From Oscillospiraceae bacterium (GTDB lineage Bacteria; Bacillota; Clostridia; Oscillospirales; Oscillospiraceae), in the NCBI GenBank assembly GCA_902802215.1, contig CADCLH010000041.1, positions 1 to 12,035 of the forward strand: DNA of 12,035 nucleotides, read 5' to 3'. Below, piece after piece: positions 9,978 to 12,035 of the stretch (its first letter is position 1; every line of letters starts with the position of its first letter). The notes beneath the pieces are model-generated. The model saw nothing but the letters and a program-made list of their open reading frames with translations. It did not search any database and was not told the DNA's origin. Made by a program: the position numbers and the translations under genes.

Positions 9978-10139
9978 GGCCTTGTTTGAATAATAGCGGA
10001 ATGCACAAATGGCGAGGGATTTTTGCGCCAATCAAGGCGCGAAACCGCAGGCATACTTTGTGTATGGCAAGGTTGAGCAACGCAGAGTGGCACAAAAAGA
10101 CCCGGCAGTTGGGCGTTTTGTCATTGTTCAAGCAAGGCC
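9978..10139. repeat. 162-bp imperfect palindromic intergenic element between hprK and murB
   Basis: The left end GGCCTTGTTTGAATAATA (9978-9995) mirrors the right end, whose reverse complement is GGCCTTGCTTGAACAATG (10122-10139). Relatedness continues inward for the whole arm: about 50 of 79 aligned positions by hand count, with one gap, meeting at GCATAC and GTATG around a TTTGT centre near 10056-10060. Many differences are transitions. The right end coincides with the first base of the hprK stop codon (10139). A long hairpin in the transcript could act as a terminator, an attenuator or an mRNA-end stabiliser. From memory, similar sequences recur between genes in clostridial genomes; unchecked. 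Confidence 0.8.
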
Positions 10140-11077
10140 TAAAACAGCCCCATGTCGATGGCGGCGTCGTGCTCGGCCGCGAGGGTCTCGGCGGCGTTGT
10201 AGCCCATCTTCTTCTGGCGGTTGTTCATCGCGGCCAGCTCCATGATGACGGCGAGGTTGCGCCCGGGGCGGACCGGGATCGTCACCTGCGGCAGGGTCAT
10301 GCCGAGGATGGTGGCCGTCTCGTTGGTCAGGCCGAGGCGGTCGTAGGCCTTGCCCTCCTCCCAGCTCTCCATCTGCACGACGAGGTCGATCTTCGTCTCG
10401 GGCTTGACGGCGCCCATGCCGTAGAGGTGGCGGACGTTGATGATGCCGATGCCGCGCACCTCCATGTAATAGCGGATCATCTCCGGCGCGGAGCCCATCA
10501 GGGTGTCGCGGTTGATGCGCCGGATCTCCACGGCGTCGTCGGCGATCAGGCGGTGGCCGCGCTTGATGAGCTCCAGCGCGGTCTCGCTCTTGCCGATGCC
10601 GCTGTCGCCCATCAGGAACAGGCCCTCGCCGTAGATCTCGACCAGCACGCCGTGCAGGGTCACGCGCGGGGCCAGCGACTTCTTCAGCGAGTGGATCACG
10701 TCCGCCTGGAATTCCGAGGTGTCCATCTCGGTGATGAAGACGCTGCGGTCATACTTGCGCGCCATCTCGATGCACTCGGGGAAGGCGGGCACGCCGTGGC
10801 AGATGACGAGCGCGCAGATGTCGTACTGCATGAAACGCTCGAAGGTGCGCAGCCGCTCCTCGGTGGAGAGGGTGTCGAGATAGGTACTCTCGACGCGGCC
10901 CATGATCTGGATGCGTTTGGGGTCGAAGTAGTTGTAGAACCCGGTCAGCTGCATGGCGGGACGGTTGACGTCGGCGGTCGTGACCAGCGCCGTTTCATAG
11001 TTTTTGGAGAGCGTCAGCGGGGTGAGCCCGTGTTCCTCCGCCACGCTCTTGAGCTTTACCGAATATTTGCTGCGCAT
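10139..11077 (-). CDS. hprK: HPr kinase/phosphorylase
   Basis: 312-residue bifunctional enzyme that phosphorylates HPr of the sugar phosphotransferase system on a serine (Ser46 in Bacillus) and reverses this with phosphate. It feeds CcpA-type carbon catabolite control. The N-terminal domain (about 1-130) is followed by the kinase core: His142 in LHG, Walker A GDSGIGKS (157-164), Asp180/Asp181 after LIA, and the family signature EVRGIGIINVRHLYG (206-220). Length matches the family (about 305-315). Start 11077 has AAAGGAG (11084-11090) 6 nt upstream and a promoter at 11127-11155. The gene runs divergently from rpmB. Downstream, a 162-bp palindrome separates it from murB, so read-through into the rest of the cluster may be reduced or regulated. 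Confidence 0.97.
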   Translation of the reverse strand: MRSKYSVKLKSVAEEHGLTPLTLSKNYETALVTTADVNRPAMQLTGFYNYFDPKRIQIMGRVESTYLDTLSTEERLRTFERFMQYDICALVICHGVPAFPECIEMARKYDRSVFITEMDTSEFQADVIHSLKKSLAPRVTLHGVLVEIYGEGLFLMGDSGIGKSETALELIKRGHRLIADDAVEIRRINRDTLMGSAPEMIRYYMEVRGIGIINVRHLYGMGAVKPETKIDLVVQMESWEEGKAYDRLGLTNETATILGMTLPQVTIPVRPGRNLAVIMELAAMNNRQKKMGYNAAETLAAEHDAAIDMGLF

Positions 11078-11126
11078 ACGCGACTCCTTTCTCTGGCTGA
11101 AAGAGGCGAAAAGCCTTCCGCTTCTA

Positions 11127-11155
11127 TTTTACTCAGTTCATCGGCGTTTGGCAAC
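11127..11155 (-). promoter_or_regulatory. Sigma-A type promoter for hprK
   Basis: On the minus strand TTGCCA (11150-11155), a 17-nt spacer and TAAAAT (11127-11132) fit the consensus. The start would fall near 11120, leaving a leader of about 43 nt before ATG 11077. It may drive the whole hprK-to-acyltransferase cluster. Confidence 0.6.
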
Positions 11156-11220
11156 ACTTTTCCACACACCCGGGCGTAAAAGCGCCCCGCCGATTTTTTT
11201 ACGAAAAGATGAAATTTTTC

Positions 11221-11249
11221 TTGCATTTGCTCTTTTCATCTGCTATTAT
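11221..11249 (+). promoter_or_regulatory. Extended -10 promoter for rpmB
   Basis: TTGCAT (11221-11226), a 17-nt spacer and TATTAT (11244-11249), with a TG at 11241-11242 giving an extended -10. The surrounding DNA is notably AT-rich for this genome. A strong promoter is expected for a ribosomal protein gene. An 8-bp inverted repeat (11207-11214 and 11234-11241) overlaps it. Confidence 0.72.
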
Positions 11250-11299
11250 AACTAAGCTGTCTTTTCAGCAGCCAACACAAGCAAGGAGGTGCTTCGTCA

Positions 11300-11488
11300 A
11301 TGGCCAAGTGTGAGTTCTGCGACAAGGGCGTGACCTTCGGCATTCAGGTCAGCCACTCCCACAGAAGATCCAACCGCAGCTGGAAGCCCAATGTGAAGCG
11401 CGTCAAGGCCATCGTGGACGGCTCTCCCAAGCACGTCTACGTCTGCACCCGCTGCCTGCGCAGCGGCAAGGTCACCCGCGCTGTGTAA
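11300..11488 (+). CDS. rpmB: 50S ribosomal protein L28
   Basis: 62-residue basic protein of the large ribosomal subunit. The N-terminus MAKCEFCDKG and the conserved SHSHRRSNRSWKPNVKRV are typical of bacterial L28. It is the C+ form: Cys4/Cys7 and Cys49/Cys52 form two CxxC pairs able to bind one zinc ion. Such forms are often paired in other genomes with zinc-free paralogues used under zinc limitation; none is visible here. ATG 11300 has AAGGAGGT (11283-11290) 9 nt upstream. The gene is monocistronic, between its own promoter and terminator, as is common for rpmB in Firmicutes. Confidence 0.98.
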   Translation: MAKCEFCDKGVTFGIQVSHSHRRSNRSWKPNVKRVKAIVDGSPKHVYVCTRCLRSGKVTRAV

Positions 11489-11500
11489 TTGTCATATTAC

Positions 11501-11544
11501 CCGAAACGAGCCTGTCCGATCCGGACGGGCTCTTTTCGGTTTTT
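11501..11544 (+). terminator. Rho-independent terminator after rpmB
   Basis: Inner stem 11508-11518 with 11522-11532 (11 bp, one G-U pair, 3-nt loop), extended after a C/T mismatch by CCGAAA/TTTCGG (11501-11506 with 11534-11539), then T5 at 11540-11544. It starts 12 bp after the rpmB stop. Confidence 0.9.
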
Positions 11545-11581
11545 CGGCGGCTGTTCCGCCCGTCCCCGCCTGCCCTTTGCG

Positions 11582-12035
11582 CGTCATTGCGAGGCCCCGC
11601 AAGGGGCCGTGGCAATCCGTTTTCCGTGTCCTGTATGCAAACGGTATCCTGCGTATTGCGCCCCCCTATCTTTCTTTTCGTCTTGCCGAAAAGAAAGACA
11701 GCGCCGCGCCCGGTGCAAGAAAGAAAAGGGCGCTTCCACGCGGGTTTCCTGCTGACAAACTTTGAGCTTATCCCCGCGGATATCCTGCCTTGTTCTCAAA
11801 ACCGGGTGCAATCGTGGAATAGGCTGTCGCCTCTGTTTCCGCGCGGAGCCGCTTCGCTTGGCGCTGCGTGGTGCAGGCAGTGAGGTTTTTGCACCATTTT
11901 CCCGCCGCTCCCCGGGGAATCCAACGGGGGCCCGCGGGCCCCCTTGGCCGTTTCAATTAGGGAGGTTCTTAGGAGGGGAAGAAAACGGAATCTTCCCCTC
12001 CTAAGCGCCGCTTCTTTTGCAACTTTTCTTCGGGC
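11582..12035 (+). repeat. Structured repeat element, copy 2 (cut by right edge)
   Basis: Second copy of the element at 1938-2478, same orientation, again just downstream of a terminator. The terminal unit opens CGTCATTGCGAGG and closes GGCAATCC as in copy 1, but its middle is replaced by GGCCCC-GCAA-GGGGCC (11593-11608), a 6-bp stem with a GNRA loop. Hairpins matching copy 1: 11669-11680/11687-11698 (12 bp), 11740-11744/11748-11752 (one G-T pair), 11926-11932/11937-11943 (7 bp) and 11968-11982/11991-12005 (15 bp). The next hairpin begins near 12021 and runs off the window. The core 11773-11848 matches 2125-2200 with one difference. Upstream flank 11564-11581 also resembles the outer right flank of copy 1, so the element may begin near 11564. 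No gene is seen from 11489 to the right edge. Confidence 0.87.

Noticed and set aside
9440..10093. 217-residue minus-strand frame overlapping murB and the palindromic element
   Set aside because: It reads murB in the wrong frame and begins in repeat DNA; it has no ribosome site or domain.

Overview
The window looks like chromosomal DNA of a high-GC Firmicute, most likely a clostridial gut-type bacterium (Oscillospiraceae-like). This is an inference from the hprK-murB-rapZ-whiA-dnaE gene order, strong Shine-Dalgarno (SD) sites, HPr kinase/phosphorylase, and a four-cysteine (C+) ribosomal protein L28. No phage, CRISPR, tRNA or rRNA is visible.

Layout. (1) Positions 1-1149, plus strand: an HtrA-family serine protease, cut by the left edge and followed by a terminator. 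(2) 1321-1875, plus strand: a stand-alone purine-type phosphoribosyltransferase with its own promoter and a 17-bp terminator hairpin. (3) About 1938-2496: a ~0.54-kb non-coding repeat with 36-bp inverted ends and a chain of hairpins. (4) 11077 down to 2540, minus strand: a collinear set hprK, murB, rapZ, whiA, dnaE and a membrane acyltransferase. The gaps from murB to the acyltransferase are only 3-17 bp, so these five are probably co-transcribed. hprK is set apart from murB by a 162-bp imperfect palindrome. (5) 11300-11488, plus strand: rpmB with its own promoter, divergent from hprK, then a terminator. (6) From about 11564-11582 to the right edge: a second, incomplete copy of the repeat in the same orientation.

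The minus-strand genes link carbon-source sensing (HprK), wall precursor synthesis (MurB), nucleotide-binding control of envelope metabolism (RapZ), a division-linked DNA-binding protein (WhiA) and replication (DnaE). YvcK/MgfK, which often lies between rapZ and whiA in Firmicutes, is absent here.

The most unusual content is the repeat family. The two copies keep three hairpins while changing both sides of the stems together, giving six compensatory base-pair changes by hand alignment. This suggests that the folded structure is under selection. The conserved reading frames inside the repeat change mostly non-synonymously or lack start signals, so I read it as non-coding. The other genes are recognisable housekeeping genes.
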